From positions 924,118 through 988,117 of the forward strand of contig NZ_JALMDK010000003.1 in the NCBI RefSeq assembly GCF_023094165.1: DNA of 64,000 nt. Direction: 5' to 3'. Of this stretch, positions 24,632-33,402 are shown one piece after another (within the stretch, counting starts at the first letter, position 1; each line of letters opens with the position of its first letter). The notes below the pieces were generated by a model, which did no database searches, was not told the DNA's origin, and saw only the letters and a program-made list of their open reading frames with translations. The DNA comes from Crossiella sp. S99.2 (GTDB taxonomy: Bacteria; Actinomycetota; Actinomycetes; Mycobacteriales; Pseudonocardiaceae). The position numbers were made by a program, and so were the translations under genes.

Positions 24632-27607
24632 TCAGTTGTCCAGGATGTACGCGCCCACGCCCAGTTCCTCGGCGATGGCCACCGTCTTCTGCAGCACCTT
24701 CATCGCCCGCGGGTACCACTCGGCACCGTCGGGTTCGGCCAGGAAGTCGTCCAGGTTGGCCAGGGTGGCGCGCAGGGTGGCCTTGGCTTCGTCGTAGCGG
24801 CTGATGGCCAGGTAGCTCTCGGCGAGTTCGCGGCTGAGGCGGGTCATGGCCTCGCGCAGTTCGGCGTCGGCCTCGGTGTGCTGGTCCATGGTGTGGTGGA
24901 GTTCGGCGAGGGTGATCAGGCCGCTGGTGACGTTGCGGTGCAACAGGGAGCTGACCAGGTCGCTGCCGTGGCCGAGTTCCCGGTTGAAGGCCACGTGCCG
25001 TCTGCGGTACTCGGCGGCGGCCTGGTACTGGCCGAGCCGTTGGTAGGCCCCGGCGACGGTGTCCAGGGCGGAGGACAGGCCGTAGAGTTCGCCTGCTTTT
25101 TCCAGTACTTCCAACGCGTCCAGCGCGGTGGTGAGGCCTTCTTCGACCCGGCCGAGGCGGATCCGGTTGTAGGCCACGCCGAGCTGGGCGCCGTGTTCGC
25201 CAATGACACAGCCGGCCTGGCGGAACAGGTCGATGGCGGTGTTGGCCTGCACCAGTGCGCCCGCGTAGTCCCCTTCCAGCTGCCGCACGCCCAGGTACTG
25301 GCGCAGGGTGTAGGCGCGGGCGAGATTGTCCTCGGCGAAGCAGTCCAGGGCTTCGTCGAGGTGGGCGTTGGCCTGCTCGAAGCGGTAGTGGTGGCAGTCG
25401 ACCCTGGCCAGGCCGCGGTGCGCGTACCCGGCGGCGGCGCGGTCGCCGATGCGGTGCGCGGCTTGCAGGGTGATCCGGTTGACGTGTTCCAGGTCCCGCC
25501 AGTGCCCGGCCCAGTCCAGGTAGTGCCGCATGGACCAGGCCAGGCTGCACGCGGCGCGTTCCTCGCCGCGGCTGATCCCGCGTTCCACCATGGTGATCAG
25601 CAGCGAGTGGTGGTTGGCGAACCAGGCGAACGCGTCGTTGTGGCCGATGAACTTGCGCGGGTAGACGAACGGGGCCGGCTCGCCGAGCTGGGCGGTGTCG
25701 GGGTGCACCGAGAGCATCCGGGCCGCGTTGTAGGCGGTGTGCAACGCGGTCTGTGCGCCGCGGCCGCGGACGGCGAGCAGTTCCTCGGGGCTGTCGATCT
25801 CCTCCATGAGTTCGGCGGCGTAGGCGCGCAGTAGTTCGTGCCAGGTGTAGCCGCCGGGGCGGATCTCCTCGACCAGGTGGGCGGCGGCGAGTTCGCGGAA
25901 GAGCGCGTGTGCCTTGGGGATCGGCAGTGCGGCCAGGGTGGCGCCGATGCGGACCTCCATGACCTGGCCGGGGAACCAGGACAGCAGCCGGAACATCCGG
26001 GCCGCTTCGGGGCTGAGTGCGCGGTAGGACCAGGACAGGATGGAGCGGATGTCGCTGCGGCTGTCCGGGCCGGCGAAGGCGTCCAGGCCGCCGTCGGTGG
26101 CGTCGAGTTCGGCGGCCAGGTCGGCCAGCCGGAAGGAGGGGTAGCTGGCGGCGCGGGCGGCGACCAGGGCCAGCGCCAGCGGCAAGCGGGCGCAGGTGCG
26201 GACTATGTGTTGCACTGCTTCGGGTTCGGCGGCCACCCGGGGTTCGCCGAGGCGGCGGGACAGGAAGCTGGTGGCCTCGGTGTCGCTGAGCAGTTCCAGG
26301 GGCACGGTGTGCGCGCCGGTGCCGGCGACCAGGCCGGAAAGGTTGCCGCGGCTGGTGATGATGGCCAGCGAGCGGGAGCTGCCGGGCAGCAGTGGCAGCA
26401 CCTGGCGGGTGTCCCGGGCGTTGTCGAGCAGGATCAGGCAGCCGCGGTCGGCGAGCACGCTGCGGTACAACGCGGTGAGCGTGTCCAGGCGGCTGGGCAG
26501 TTGCTGGGTGGGCACGCCGAGGGAGTCCAGCAGGAACCACAGCGCTTCCATCGGGTCGACCTCGGTGTCGCCGTCCTCAAAGCCGCGCAGGTCCAGGTGG
26601 AGCTGGCCGTCCGGGAAGTGCGGGGCCAGCCGGTGCGCGGCGCGGACGGCGAAGGTGGTCTTGCCCAGTCCGGGCATGCCGTGCACGACCACCACCCCCG
26701 GCGCGTCGGTGGCATCCGGCCGGACCGCGTTGATCAGGCGGTCCAGTTCCGCTTCACGGCCGGTGAACACGGGCAGGTCCACCGGCAGCTGGGCCGGGAT
26801 CAGGGTGGGGGCGGCGGGTTCGGGAGTCGCGGCGGGCGGCGGCGGGGCCAGCAGCACCGGATCGCCTTCCAGGATGCGCTGGTACAGCTCGCGCATGGCC
26901 GGCGCCGGGTCCACGCCGAGCTGATCGCCGAGCCGGCGGCGCAGCCGGTCGTAAACGCTCAGTGCCTCGGCCTGGCGGCCCGCGCGGCACAGGCAGAGCA
27001 TGAGCAGCTCGTGCAACCGCTCCCGCAGGGGTTCGGCCGCCGCGGCCATGGCCAGTGGGTCCAGCAGGTCGGGGCTGCGGCCGAGGTCGAGTTCGAGCGC
27101 GGCCAGCTCCTCCAGCACGGCCAGCCGCCGCTGCCCCAGCCTGCCGCGTTCGGACTCGGCGAACTCCGAGGTCAGGTCGGACATGGGTTCGCCCTGCCAC
27201 TCGGCCAGGGCCTGGTGCAGATGGGTGGCCGCGCCCTCCCGGTCACCTCGGGCCTTGGCCTGCTCGGCGGCGCGCACATAATCACGGAACCGGCCCAGGT
27301 CCAGGGTCTGCGGCGGCACCTGCAGCGCGTAGCCGCCGGTGGTGGAGTGCACCACCTGCTCACCCTGTTCTTCTTCCAGCGCGCGGCGCAGGCGGTGCAC
27401 GTAGGTGCGGATGGTGCCGCGGGCGGCGCGCGGCACGTCCAGGCCCCACAGCGCGGCGGCCATCTCGTCGGTGGAGACCATCCGGCTGCGGGCGAGCAGC
27501 AGGATGGCCAGTGCGGTGCGCTGCTGCGGCGATCCGAGGCCGACGGCGGCACCGTTCCGCCAGGCCCGGACCGGTCCCAGCACGGCGAACTTCAGTCCCT
27601 GGGTCAA
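24632..27607 (-). CDS. AfsR-like SARP regulator with NB-ARC and TPR domains
   Basis: 991 aa. Residues 1-95 form the SARP winged helix (FAVLGPVRAWRNGAAVGLGS), residues 100-245 the BTAD domain (LTSEFAESERGRLGQRRLAV), residues about 290-560 an NB-ARC STAND ATPase with P-loop VVHGMPGLGKTTF and LILLDNARD, and residues about 650-985 TPR repeats. The start is TTG 27607 with GAGGGG five bases upstream. AfsR-type proteins couple ATP binding and often kinase signals to activation of secondary-metabolite genes. No obvious target operon is adjacent; the nearest biosynthetic genes begin about 8 kb to the right. Confidence 0.92.
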   Translation of the reverse strand: MTQGLKFAVLGPVRAWRNGAAVGLGSPQQRTALAILLLARSRMVSTDEMAAALWGLDVPRAARGTIRTYVHRLRRALEEEQGEQVVHSTTGGYALQVPPQTLDLGRFRDYVRAAEQAKARGDREGAATHLHQALAEWQGEPMSDLTSEFAESERGRLGQRRLAVLEELAALELDLGRSPDLLDPLAMAAAAEPLRERLHELLMLCLCRAGRQAEALSVYDRLRRRLGDQLGVDPAPAMRELYQRILEGDPVLLAPPPPAATPEPAAPTLIPAQLPVDLPVFTGREAELDRLINAVRPDATDAPGVVVVHGMPGLGKTTFAVRAAHRLAPHFPDGQLHLDLRGFEDGDTEVDPMEALWFLLDSLGVPTQQLPSRLDTLTALYRSVLADRGCLILLDNARDTRQVLPLLPGSSRSLAIITSRGNLSGLVAGTGAHTVPLELLSDTEATSFLSRRLGEPRVAAEPEAVQHIVRTCARLPLALALVAARAASYPSFRLADLAAELDATDGGLDAFAGPDSRSDIRSILSWSYRALSPEAARMFRLLSWFPGQVMEVRIGATLAALPIPKAHALFRELAAAHLVEEIRPGGYTWHELLRAYAAELMEEIDSPEELLAVRGRGAQTALHTAYNAARMLSVHPDTAQLGEPAPFVYPRKFIGHNDAFAWFANHHSLLITMVERGISRGEERAACSLAWSMRHYLDWAGHWRDLEHVNRITLQAAHRIGDRAAAGYAHRGLARVDCHHYRFEQANAHLDEALDCFAEDNLARAYTLRQYLGVRQLEGDYAGALVQANTAIDLFRQAGCVIGEHGAQLGVAYNRIRLGRVEEGLTTALDALEVLEKAGELYGLSSALDTVAGAYQRLGQYQAAAEYRRRHVAFNRELGHGSDLVSSLLHRNVTSGLITLAELHHTMDQHTEADAELREAMTRLSRELAESYLAISRYDEAKATLRATLANLDDFLAEPDGAEWYPRAMKVLQKTVAIAEELGVGAYILDN

Positions 27608-27698
27608 GGGAGCCCCTCTGTGTCCGAGCTACGAACCGGGGGCCAATCGTAGTACCAGAATGGGCCGATCAGCCTAATCGGCGTGCGGTGTCCGCGCT

Positions 27699-28355
27699 CT
27701 AGGAGTTCAGCGGCCAGGTCGGTCGCCGGATCCGGGCGAGCTGTCCGCTGACCAGACCCGCGGTATGCCGCACCACCGCGCTCATGGCGGGCAGTCGCCG
27801 CTGGTCGAGCACCCAGGCGGACACCGCTCCGCAGACTTCTCCCGACCGCGTCCGCACGACCGCGCTGACTCCGGCCAGCTCCTGCGCGCAGGTGGCCTCG
27901 GGCACGCGCAGCACCCCGTCCCCCTCGCCCGCCGACCGGATCAGCACCCGCCAGAGGCCCTCCGCGGGGTACTTCAGCCCGGCGCGCAGTGGCACCACGT
28001 CATCGGTCTCCCCGCCCAACGCACCGAGGATCAGGGTGTCCTCACCGTCCGGCACTGCCACGCTCACCCCGGCGCCGGGCAGGGCGGATGCCAACTGCCG
28101 CAACGGGTGCAGCGCCGCCGCGCGCAGGTCCGCACCGCTGCGCCAGCCGGTGCCGAAGCGGAACATCCGCGCGCCCATCCGGTACCGGCCCTCGCTGCGC
28201 TGCACCGCGCCCAGCCGGACGAGCTGGTCCAGCAGGCGGTGCACGGTGGCCTTGGGCAACCCGGTCCGGGCGGCCAGTTCGCTGAGCCCGCACTCCTCGG
28301 TGTCGAGGATCTCCTCAAGCAACAAGAACGCGCCTTCCAGCACACCCCGGCCCAC
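27699..28355 (-). CDS. IclR-family regulator
   Basis: 218 aa. The N-terminal winged helix (LSELAARTGLPKATVHRLLD) and the effector domain (GADLRAAALHPLRQLASALP, AVVRTRSGEVCGAVSAWVLD) are typical of IclR, though slightly short for the family (about 250 aa). GTG 28355 is chosen because GGGAGG precedes it by four bases; an overlapping ATG is out of frame. It is divergent from a secreted-protein gene 135 bp away, its possible target. Confidence 0.87.
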   Translation of the reverse strand: MGRGVLEGAFLLLEEILDTEECGLSELAARTGLPKATVHRLLDQLVRLGAVQRSEGRYRMGARMFRFGTGWRSGADLRAAALHPLRQLASALPGAGVSVAVPDGEDTLILGALGGETDDVVPLRAGLKYPAEGLWRVLIRSAGEGDGVLRVPEATCAQELAGVSAVVRTRSGEVCGAVSAWVLDQRRLPAMSAVVRHTAGLVSGQLARIRRPTWPLNS

Positions 28356-28490
28356 ATTGCCTCCCTGACTCGGCGGCGACGATAACAGCGGTCCACTCAG
28401 CGGACCGAATTCTTTTCCAGCGGATTCCGCCGGGACATTCTGGGTGAGCCGCAAGGCAGCAGATTTTCTCAGCGAAAAAGGGGAAATCTC

Positions 28491-29057
28491 ATGCGTTTGG
28501 CTCGATTGGGTTCGCTGTTCATGACCGCGGCAGCCGCCGTGGCACTGCTCACCGGCGCCGCGGGCGCGGCCACCGCCGGACCGGCCGCCGCGAGTCACTC
28601 CGACGGCTTCGAGGGCGACCCGTGGACCCGGTGGGAGAAGGGCTCGGAAGGCGATGCCAGGGCCGAGGGCAACTACGGTCAGGGCACGGCCCGCACCGGC
28701 CGCAACAACGCTTTCCTGTGGTCGGCGCACGGCCATTCCTCGGTCCGGCTGCCCATCAACATCGCCAGCTGGCCCAAGTCCAGCTGCAAGGCCAGCATCT
28801 GGGGCAACCCGGTGGCCGACGCCGCGCACCCGGGCCCCCGTGGCGCGCAGGTCGAACTCCAGGTCTGGGACCCCAACGGCTGGCGGCTGCTGGGCACCAC
28901 CGCGCCCTGGCTCAACGATGGCAGTTACCAGCGCGTCATCACGCCGCCGCTGGACCTCAACGGCGTGAACAAGGTCTACGTCCAGGCCATTTTCGGCAAC
29001 AACTCGGGCGCCGGGAAATTCGTCCGACTGGATGACATGTCATTCGAGTGCAGCTGA
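28491..29057 (+). CDS. Secreted protein of unknown function
   Basis: 188 aa with a clear Sec signal peptide (MRLARLGSLFMTAAAAVALL, cleavage near ATAGPAAA). The mature part is a beta-rich domain (GFEGDPWTRWEKG, NAFLWSAHGHSSVRL, VYVQAIFGNNSGAGKFVRLD, MSFEC) with a Cys pair (KSSCKAS and terminal FECS). The jelly-roll pattern resembles carbohydrate-binding modules. GGGGAAATCTC precedes the ATG. It is monocistronic with a strong terminator. Confidence 0.8.
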   Translation: MRLARLGSLFMTAAAAVALLTGAAGAATAGPAAASHSDGFEGDPWTRWEKGSEGDARAEGNYGQGTARTGRNNAFLWSAHGHSSVRLPINIASWPKSSCKASIWGNPVADAAHPGPRGAQVELQVWDPNGWRLLGTTAPWLNDGSYQRVITPPLDLNGVNKVYVQAIFGNNSGAGKFVRLDDMSFECS

Positions 29058-29068
29058 TTTAGCCCCAG

Positions 29069-29111
29069 GGAATGCCCTTTCGGCCGCGAAATGCGCTCGA
29101 AAGGGCATTCC
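29069..29111 (+). terminator. Terminator after secreted-protein gene
   Basis: A 14-bp perfect stem, GGAATGCCCTTTCG with its complement, 15-nt loop, 11 bp after the stop codon. Confidence 0.85.
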
Positions 29112-29119
29112 GCCGGTCT

Positions 29120-29158
29120 GGCCGCGTGCACCAGGGCTGTGCCGTGGTGCACGCGGCC
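29120..29158 (-). terminator. Terminator after LuxR-type gene
   Basis: A 14-bp perfect stem, GGCCGCGTGCACCA with its complement, 11-nt loop, abutting the stop codon of the reverse-strand LuxR-type gene. Together with the previous hairpin it insulates two convergent genes. Confidence 0.75.
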
Positions 29159-29159
29159 C

Positions 29160-29846
29160 TCAGATCGCGCCAACGCGCAGCGCGTAGGAGACGGCGTGCG
29201 CCCGGTTGCGCAGGTCGAGACGGGACATCAGGTCCTTGACGATTTTTTTGATGGTTCGTTCCGAATAGCTGAGGCGGCTGGCGATTCCAGCGGTTTCCTC
29301 GCCCTGGGCGATCAGCCGGATCACCTCGACCTCCCGGACGGTCAGGCCGCCCGCGGTCACTCCCTGGGTGGCCAGCAGGTTGGTCCGCATGAACCGGGTT
29401 TCCTCGACCAGCCAGCGGGTCAGGCCGGCGGGCAGCACCGCCTGACCGCTGTGGCTGGCCAGCACGGTCCGGACAACCTGGTGGGCGGTGACATCCCGGT
29501 ACGGCAGGATGCTGACCACCCCGGCGCCGAAGAGCCGCGGCAGGTGACGTTCCCGCAGCGGACCCGCGACCAGCACGAAGCACTGGCCGTGGCGCCGCGC
29601 GGCCGCCGACATCGCGATCAGCTCACCAACCAGGGAGTCGGTGACCATTTCACTGATGACCAGCACCACATCTGCGAGAGCGCTCTCACTTGCCGCGAGA
29701 AGACACAGTTCGCGCGGCACCGCGAGCGCTGGTTCGAGCTGGTCGGCCAGTCGCCGGTCGGCCGCGTGCACGGCCACCGCGATCCGGTCCAGCCCAGGCT
29801 GTCCTGTCGTCGTCTCGACTGTCCTGCTGATCGTGGCCACGCTCAT
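29160..29846 (-). CDS. LuxR/NarL-type DNA-binding regulator
   Basis: 228 aa. The C-terminal HTH is canonical (LTVREVEVIRLIAQGEETAG, LSYSERTIKKIVKDLMSRLD). The N-terminal 150 residues have the length of a receiver domain, but the phospho-acceptor strand reads VVLVISEMVTDS with no acidic pocket I can confirm, so it is probably an atypical, phosphorylation-independent receiver. ATG 29846 is preceded by GAGAAGGG. No partner kinase is nearby. Confidence 0.87.
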   Translation of the reverse strand: MSVATISRTVETTTGQPGLDRIAVAVHAADRRLADQLEPALAVPRELCLLAASESALADVVLVISEMVTDSLVGELIAMSAAARRHGQCFVLVAGPLRERHLPRLFGAGVVSILPYRDVTAHQVVRTVLASHSGQAVLPAGLTRWLVEETRFMRTNLLATQGVTAGGLTVREVEVIRLIAQGEETAGIASRLSYSERTIKKIVKDLMSRLDLRNRAHAVSYALRVGAI

Positions 29847-29996
29847 CGATGGTGCCCTTCTCCATCATCGACGCTCCCGATAGCGCCGTGGGATCAGGAA
29901 ACCCGGCACCTGTCAACAGCTCGTCGACAAGTCGTAGACGGTCACCGCGACAGCTGAAACAGCAGCTCAGCCACCTAACGTGCGCCACTGCCGACG

Positions 29997-30031
29997 GGCC
30001 CGACCTCGGCGGGCGCCGCCGAGGTCGGGCC
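29997..30031 (-). terminator. Terminator after TetR gene
   Basis: A 16-bp perfect stem (GGCCCGACCTCGGCGG with its complement) and 3-nt loop, directly beyond the TetR stop codon. Confidence 0.85.
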
Positions 30032-30032
30032 A

Positions 30033-30662
30033 CTATCGGGGCGGTTCAGCCCCCGTACGCAGCAGCGCGAACGCCTCGGTGAGCGCCGCCACCGCCTCCG
30101 GATACACCTCCGCCGCCGACCGTCCCGCCGCGATCTGGACCGAGTTCTCCTGCATCAGCAACGTTTCCAGGGCACCGGCCTGCACCGCGACCAGTCGCGC
30201 GCGCCGGGGCGGGTAGCCGGCCGCCACCAACGCGTCGGCCAGCAGGGCCGCGGATTCCTCGACGTAGCGGCGCAACCGGGCGGTCAGGCTCTCGGTGCCG
30301 GTGATCAGCCGGTAGAACCGGACCACCTCGGGCAGGTCGCACAGCCCGGTGTTCGGGTCCTGGCGCTCCAGCGCGTCCAGCCAGCCCCGCTCCAGCGCGG
30401 CCAGCGGCGACTCCCCCGCCACCCGGGCCCGCACGTACCGCGCCGACTCGTCCTGATGGTCGGCGAAACGCTGTACGACCAGGTCTTCCTTGCTCGGGAA
30501 GTACTTGAACAGGGTGCGCTTGGAGACCTCGGCCGCCGCGGCCACCTCGGCCACCGAGACCTGGTCGAAGCCGCGATCCAGGAACAGCGCGATGGCCGCT
30601 TCCGCGATGGCCTCGCGGGTCCGCTGCTTCTTCCGCTCGCGCAGCCCTGCTGGTTCGCCCAT
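30033..30662 (-). CDS. TetR-family repressor
   Basis: 209 aa with the TetR motif (EAAIALFLDRGFDQVSVAEV, then VSKRTLFKYFPSKEDLV). ATG 30662 has AGGA seven bases upstream and is preferred over GTG 30668. It is divergent from an FAD monooxygenase gene with an 86-bp shared promoter containing a clear palindrome, so the monooxygenase is the expected target and its substrate the expected inducer. Confidence 0.92.
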   Translation of the reverse strand: MGEPAGLRERKKQRTREAIAEAAIALFLDRGFDQVSVAEVAAAAEVSKRTLFKYFPSKEDLVVQRFADHQDESARYVRARVAGESPLAALERGWLDALERQDPNTGLCDLPEVVRFYRLITGTESLTARLRRYVEESAALLADALVAAGYPPRRARLVAVQAGALETLLMQENSVQIAAGRSAAEVYPEAVAALTEAFALLRTGAEPPR

Positions 30663-30707
30663 TGGCACATCCTAGCCAACTCGTGCACCCAGGGCATAAG
30701 TACACCT

Positions 30708-30723
30708 GGTATATCTTGATACC
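30708..30723. promoter_or_regulatory. TetR operator palindrome
   Basis: GGTAT-N6-ATACC within an AT-rich patch midway between the divergent TetR and monooxygenase genes; the typical size and place of a TetR-type operator. Confidence 0.6.
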
Positions 30724-30748
30724 GAGTGGACCTTTTGAAGGGAGTGTC

Positions 30749-32230
30749 ATGCGGACTCAGGTGATCGTCGTGGGCGCCGGACCGACCGGGCTGATGCTGG
30801 CGCACGAGCTGGTGCTGGCCGGGGTGTCCACGCTGGTGCTGGAACGACTGACCGAGCCGAACCCCCAGTCCAGGGCGGGCAGCCTCCAGCCGCGCACCGC
30901 CGAGGTGCTGGACCTGCGCGGACTGCTCGCGCCACTGCTGGACGGGGTGCCGCTGACCGGCTTGATCGGCGGCCACTTCGCCGCGCTGCCAGTCCCCCTG
31001 GACTGCACGCCGTGGCAGACCCGCTACGCCGCGCCGGTGCCGGTCTCCCAGGGGCGGCTGGAGGGTTTCCTGGAACAGCGGGTGATCGCGGGCGGCGGCA
31101 CGGTGCGGCGCGGCGCGGAAGTGGTCGCGGTCAGCCAGCGCGAGGACGGCGTGCAGGTCAGCACCGCCGCCGGGGACACCCTGCACGCGGACTACGTGGT
31201 GGCCTGCGACGGCGCGCACAGCACGGTGCGCAAACACCTCGGCATGGCCTTCCCCGGTCAACCCGCCACGGTCCGCTCGGTGGTCGCCGATGTCGTCCTT
31301 ACCGACCGGCCGGTAGGCATGCGCGAAGGCGGTCGCCACTTCAGCGAGATGGTCCGCGGCGCCAACGGCTATTGGACCGTGCTGCACCCCCTGGGCGACG
31401 GGGTCTACCGGTTCATCTTCGGCAACTTCACCGAGCCGAGCCCGCCCAGGGACCGACCGGTCACCGAGGCGGAAGCGCGCGCCGCACTGCAGGCGGTGTA
31501 CGGACCGGAGGTGGACCTGACCGAGATCCGCGCTGCCTCCCGCTTCTCCGACGCCTCCCGCCAACTGACGGACTACCGCGCCGGCCGGGTCTTCTTCGCC
31601 GGCGACGCCGCGCACATCCACCTCCCGGTCGGCGGCCAGGGCGTCAACCTGGGCGTCCAGGACGCGATGAACCTGGGCTGGAAACTCGCCGCCCAGCTGA
31701 CCGGTCGGGCGGCCGAGGGGCTGCTGGACACCTACCAGGCCGAGCGTCACCCGGTCGCGGCCGGCGTGCTGGCCAACACCCAGGCCCAGGGCGTGCTGCT
31801 CAACCCGGGCAGCGCCGCGGACGTGGCGGCGTTGCGCGAACTGATGACCGGGCTGCTGCGGCTGCCCGAGGTCAACCGGCACCTGTCCGGCATGGTCTCC
31901 GGCCTGGACATCCGCTACACCGTGGCCGAGACCGAGGACGACCTGATTGGCCGACGGATGCCGGATCTGGACCTGGTGGCCGATGGTGGGGCGGACCGGG
32001 TTGCGGCGCTGAGTCACGCGGGTCGCGGGCTGCTGCTGCGGTTTGACGAAGGCAGCCCGGCCACGGTTGAGGGCTGGACTGATCGGGTTGATCAGGTGCA
32101 GGCGAAGGCCGTTGCCTGGCGGGGTGCGGTGCTGGTCCGGCCGGATGGGCACGTGTGCTGGGCGGGCGCCGGGGACAGTGGGCTGCGGGCCGCACTCACC
32201 CGCTGGTTCGGCGCGCCGACCGAACGGTAG
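30749..32230 (+). CDS. FAD-dependent aromatic monooxygenase
   Basis: 493 aa of the class A flavoprotein hydroxylase family (PheA/TetX/rifampicin-monooxygenase group). It has the FAD dinucleotide fold VIVVGAGPTGLMLAHELVLA, the DG motif VVACDGAHSTVRK, the GD motif VFFAGDAAHIHLPVGGQGVN and a C-terminal thioredoxin-like domain typical of the longer members. ATG 30749 follows GAAGGGAG. With a TetR next door it resembles inducible detoxification of aromatic antibiotics, but a biosynthetic or catabolic role is equally possible. Confidence 0.92.
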   Translation: MRTQVIVVGAGPTGLMLAHELVLAGVSTLVLERLTEPNPQSRAGSLQPRTAEVLDLRGLLAPLLDGVPLTGLIGGHFAALPVPLDCTPWQTRYAAPVPVSQGRLEGFLEQRVIAGGGTVRRGAEVVAVSQREDGVQVSTAAGDTLHADYVVACDGAHSTVRKHLGMAFPGQPATVRSVVADVVLTDRPVGMREGGRHFSEMVRGANGYWTVLHPLGDGVYRFIFGNFTEPSPPRDRPVTEAEARAALQAVYGPEVDLTEIRAASRFSDASRQLTDYRAGRVFFAGDAAHIHLPVGGQGVNLGVQDAMNLGWKLAAQLTGRAAEGLLDTYQAERHPVAAGVLANTQAQGVLLNPGSAADVAALRELMTGLLRLPEVNRHLSGMVSGLDIRYTVAETEDDLIGRRMPDLDLVADGGADRVAALSHAGRGLLLRFDEGSPATVEGWTDRVDQVQAKAVAWRGAVLVRPDGHVCWAGAGDSGLRAALTRWFGAPTER

Positions 32231-32329
32231 GTCGGGCGACGTGGGCTGGCTCGACGTCCCGACCGAACGGTTGGTCGAGACGCGGGACGCAGGCTGGTCT
32301 CGCGCGCGCCGACCGAACAGTTGGTCGGG
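32218..32329. repeat. Three tandem GACCGAACNGTWGGTC hairpins
   Basis: Three copies of a 19-bp near-palindrome lie at 32218-32236, 32261-32279 and 32311-32329: GACCGAACGGTAGGTCGGG, GACCGAACGGTTGGTCGAG and GACCGAACAGTTGGTCGGG. Each can fold into a stem with a GAACNGTT centre, and flanking bases extend copies 2 and 3 to about 10-12 bp. The first copy includes the stop codon of the monooxygenase. They fill the gap to the convergent GNAT gene. Confidence 0.8.
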
Positions 32330-32360
32330 GCGCGCGACCAGGCCGGGGCGCGGGACCGGG

Positions 32361-33017
32361 TCAGGCTGCGTGGCGGGGGCTGGTGGCCATGACCACTGTT
32401 GCCTCCGTGACCCAGCCCAGGGCGGTGTAGAGCCGCTCGCCATCCGGGCTGGCGAACAGGATCCCGGTGCTGGCGCCCTGGTTCGCCGCCTCGGTCATCA
32501 GGGCGCCCATCACCACGCTGCCCAGGCCGCGGCGGCGGTGTGCGTCGGTGGTCACGATCTTGTCCGGGACGGTGTCCGTGCCGATCACGGCGGCCAGGCC
32601 GCTGGCGGCGAGGTCCCCGGACTCGTGCCGGACCTCGACCGAGATCACCCGGCCGGTCACCGTGGTCTGACAGGTGTATCCGGCGGGAGCGGGGCGTTGT
32701 GGGTGCGTGGCCACTTCCCTGGTCATGATCCATTCGCGGTAGGCCCGCAGGGTCAGGCCGGCCTCGCGCAGCACCTGTTCGACCTCGTCGGGGTGGTGCG
32801 TCGGGACGGTGAGCAGGGTTGGTTTTTCTTGGGTGGCAACGACATCGGCCAGCGGGCGGACTGAGTCGGGGACCGCGTCGACGTGCAGGGTGATCAGTTC
32901 GCGGTGGCGGTCGGGCTGGCCGAGCAGGAAGTCCAGGGCGCCGTGGGACTCCACCGGTGGCGCCCAGCCCCGGCATGCGCTCCAGCCCTGCTGCCAGCGG
33001 CGGATCAGATCGGTCAT
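32361..33017 (-). CDS. GNAT-family acetyltransferase
   Basis: 218 aa. The C-terminal half has the acetyl-CoA-binding motif (KIVTTDAHRRRGLGSVVMGA) and the ALGWV C-terminal strand. The N-terminal half (HRELITLHVDAVPDSVRPLA) is a second, GNAT-like or substrate domain. Cytoplasmic; substrate unknown. ATG 33017. Converges with the monooxygenase gene across the triple hairpin repeat. Confidence 0.87.
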   Translation of the reverse strand: MTDLIRRWQQGWSACRGWAPPVESHGALDFLLGQPDRHRELITLHVDAVPDSVRPLADVVATQEKPTLLTVPTHHPDEVEQVLREAGLTLRAYREWIMTREVATHPQRPAPAGYTCQTTVTGRVISVEVRHESGDLAASGLAAVIGTDTVPDKIVTTDAHRRRGLGSVVMGALMTEAANQGASTGILFASPDGERLYTALGWVTEATVVMATSPRHAA

Positions 33018-33072
33018 GCGGCGTGTCCTCTCGGTTCAGGCGGACCCTAACCGCGCATCCGTGCTGTTGCAA

Positions 33073-33285
33073 CTAGGTTGCAATAAGAGGTCCGCAGAAG
33101 AACCGGTCGAGGTAGGTGGTGCGGTAGATCCTGGACTCGGCGCAGCCGGCCCGGAGCCGGAACTCGAAATCCGGCCGGCCGGCCCGGGTGGCCCGCAGCG
33201 CCGCAACGCGCAGCGAACTGAATCGCACGACCCGCTCGTCCCGGGTCAGCTTCGCCAGTTCGCGGGTGAGTGTGGGCTCCGGCAT
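33073..33285 (-). CDS. Small basic protein (70 aa), doubtful
   Basis: MPEPTLTRELAKLTRDERVV leading to RIYRTTYLDRFFCGPLIAT. Arg-rich with a plausible helical start. ATG 33285 lacks a well-placed ribosome-binding site; a TTG at 33303 directly behind GAGGAG is possible. It may be a small regulator or a remnant. Confidence 0.4.
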   Translation of the reverse strand: MPEPTLTRELAKLTRDERVVRFSSLRVAALRATRAGRPDFEFRLRAGCAESRIYRTTYLDRFFCGPLIAT

Positions 33286-33402
33286 CGAGGCGCGCTCGCG
33301 CAACTCCTCGAAGGATCGCCGTCCTCCCCGGGAGCGGGCCTGCCCGTCAACTCGGCAGGTGTGCCCGCCCCCGGTGGGGAACCGTCCCGGCGCGCGCCGG
33401 GC

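Noticed and set aside
25838..27652. Forward open frame of about 600 codons
   Set aside because: Antisense to the AfsR-like gene, which has clear SARP and NB-ARC motifs. The forward product is Gly/Gln-rich and without motifs.
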